Positions 4,987 to 5,171 of a stretch of DNA of 5,171 nucleotides are shown here, piece by piece; the stretch's first letter is position 1; every line of letters begins with the position of its first letter. The translations under genes and the position numbers were made by a program. Origin of the DNA: a bacterium (GTDB lineage Bacteria; JAMCPX01); the NCBI GenBank assembly GCA_021815065.1, contig JAKAHI010000128.1, forward strand, positions 1-5,171, in the 5' to 3' direction. Under the pieces are notes generated by a model. The model did not search any database. It worked only from the letters and a program-made list of their open reading frames with translations, and was not told the origin of the DNA.

Positions 4987-5171
4987 GTGAAACCACTACA
5001 CCATGAAACCGGCGCAATAAAAAAAGAATGGGGCGGCAAGCTGCCTGTTTTGCTTGTCTACCCGGACACCTACAGGGCCGGAATGAGCAATCTTGCGGTG
5101 CATACCGTGTACCGGTTGCTGAACAGCATGGACAATGTTGTTTGTGAACGGTGTTTCTGGAGGAAAGGGCA
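4987..5171 (+). CDS. B12-binding-domain radical SAM protein, N-terminal fragment (cut by window edge)
   Basis: The 61 complete codons include GAIKKEWGGKLPVLLVYPDT, then YRAGMSNLAVHTVYRLLNSM and DNVVCERCFWRKG. This is the recognisable start of radical SAM proteins whose N-terminal cobalamin-binding-like domain reads roughly WGG-P-ALVYPNTY-GMSNL-Q-VY-LLN-ERVF. The CxxxCxxC iron-sulfur motif would lie further in, beyond the window, so the radical SAM assignment rests on this N-terminal pattern. No ATG is in frame near the front; GTG at 4987 is the best start, though no Shine-Dalgarno sequence precedes it. The frame stays open back into pncA, but no better start codon was seen there. The precise reaction is unknown; relatives are often called uncharacterised B12-binding radical SAM proteins. 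Confidence 0.75.
   Translation, partial: MKPLHHETGAIKKEWGGKLPVLLVYPDTYRAGMSNLAVHTVYRLLNSMDNVVCERCFWRKG

Noticed and set aside
1..5171. CRISPR arrays, tRNA or rRNA genes, insertion sequences
   Set aside because: No regularly spaced repeats, tRNA-like folds, rRNA segments or transposase-like frames were seen; nearly all the window is covered by coding genes.

Overview
The window holds most of a minus-strand operon for envelope sensing and export. It is transcribed right to left and leaves the window at the left edge. Two plus-strand housekeeping-type genes follow at the right. Roughly even base composition, dense gene overlaps and the protein character (MacA/TolC-type exporter, zinc-finger anti-sigma factor, B12-type radical SAM protein next to pncA) suggest a Gram-negative, probably anaerobic bacterium such as a Desulfobacterota or Nitrospirota member. 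That placement is an inference, and the sequence alone does not fix the taxon.

Minus strand, in transcription order: an ECF sigma factor (4244-3681); a zf-HC2 single-pass anti-sigma factor (3605-3156); a membrane-anchored periplasmic Spy/CpxP/CnrX-like metal-sensor-type protein (3166-2693); a TolC-family outer-membrane channel (2638-1295); a MacA-like periplasmic adaptor (1305-115); and the first 47 codons of a MacB-like ABC transporter ATPase, read from a TTG start inside the adaptor gene (143 to the left edge). Three of the five junctions overlap, so translation is probably coupled. The gene order recalls the Cupriavidus CnrY-CnrX-CnrH nickel/cobalt regulators, where a periplasmic sensor and an anti-sigma factor hold an ECF sigma factor. 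Here the apparent output is an ABC-driven MacAB-TolC-type pump rather than an RND pump.

The regulation is partly legible. A sigma70-like promoter (TTGCAT, 17 bp, TATATT) lies before the sigma gene. A separate ECF-type promoter candidate (TGGAAC, 16 bp, CGTTTA) lies in the 75-bp gap between the sigma gene and the anti-sigma gene, just ahead of a strong ribosome-binding site. If both are real, the housekeeping polymerase makes the sigma factor, while the sigma factor switches on its own inhibitor, the sensor and the exporter. That is a negative-feedback arrangement.

Plus strand: pncA (nicotinamidase, NAD salvage; 4376-4957) is divergent from the sigma gene. The 131-bp space between them holds the sigma promoter and an 8-bp inverted repeat. 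After a 29-bp gap comes the start of a B12-binding-domain radical SAM protein (4987 to the right edge), whose GTG start sits 8 bases after a good -10 box, so its transcript may be leaderless.
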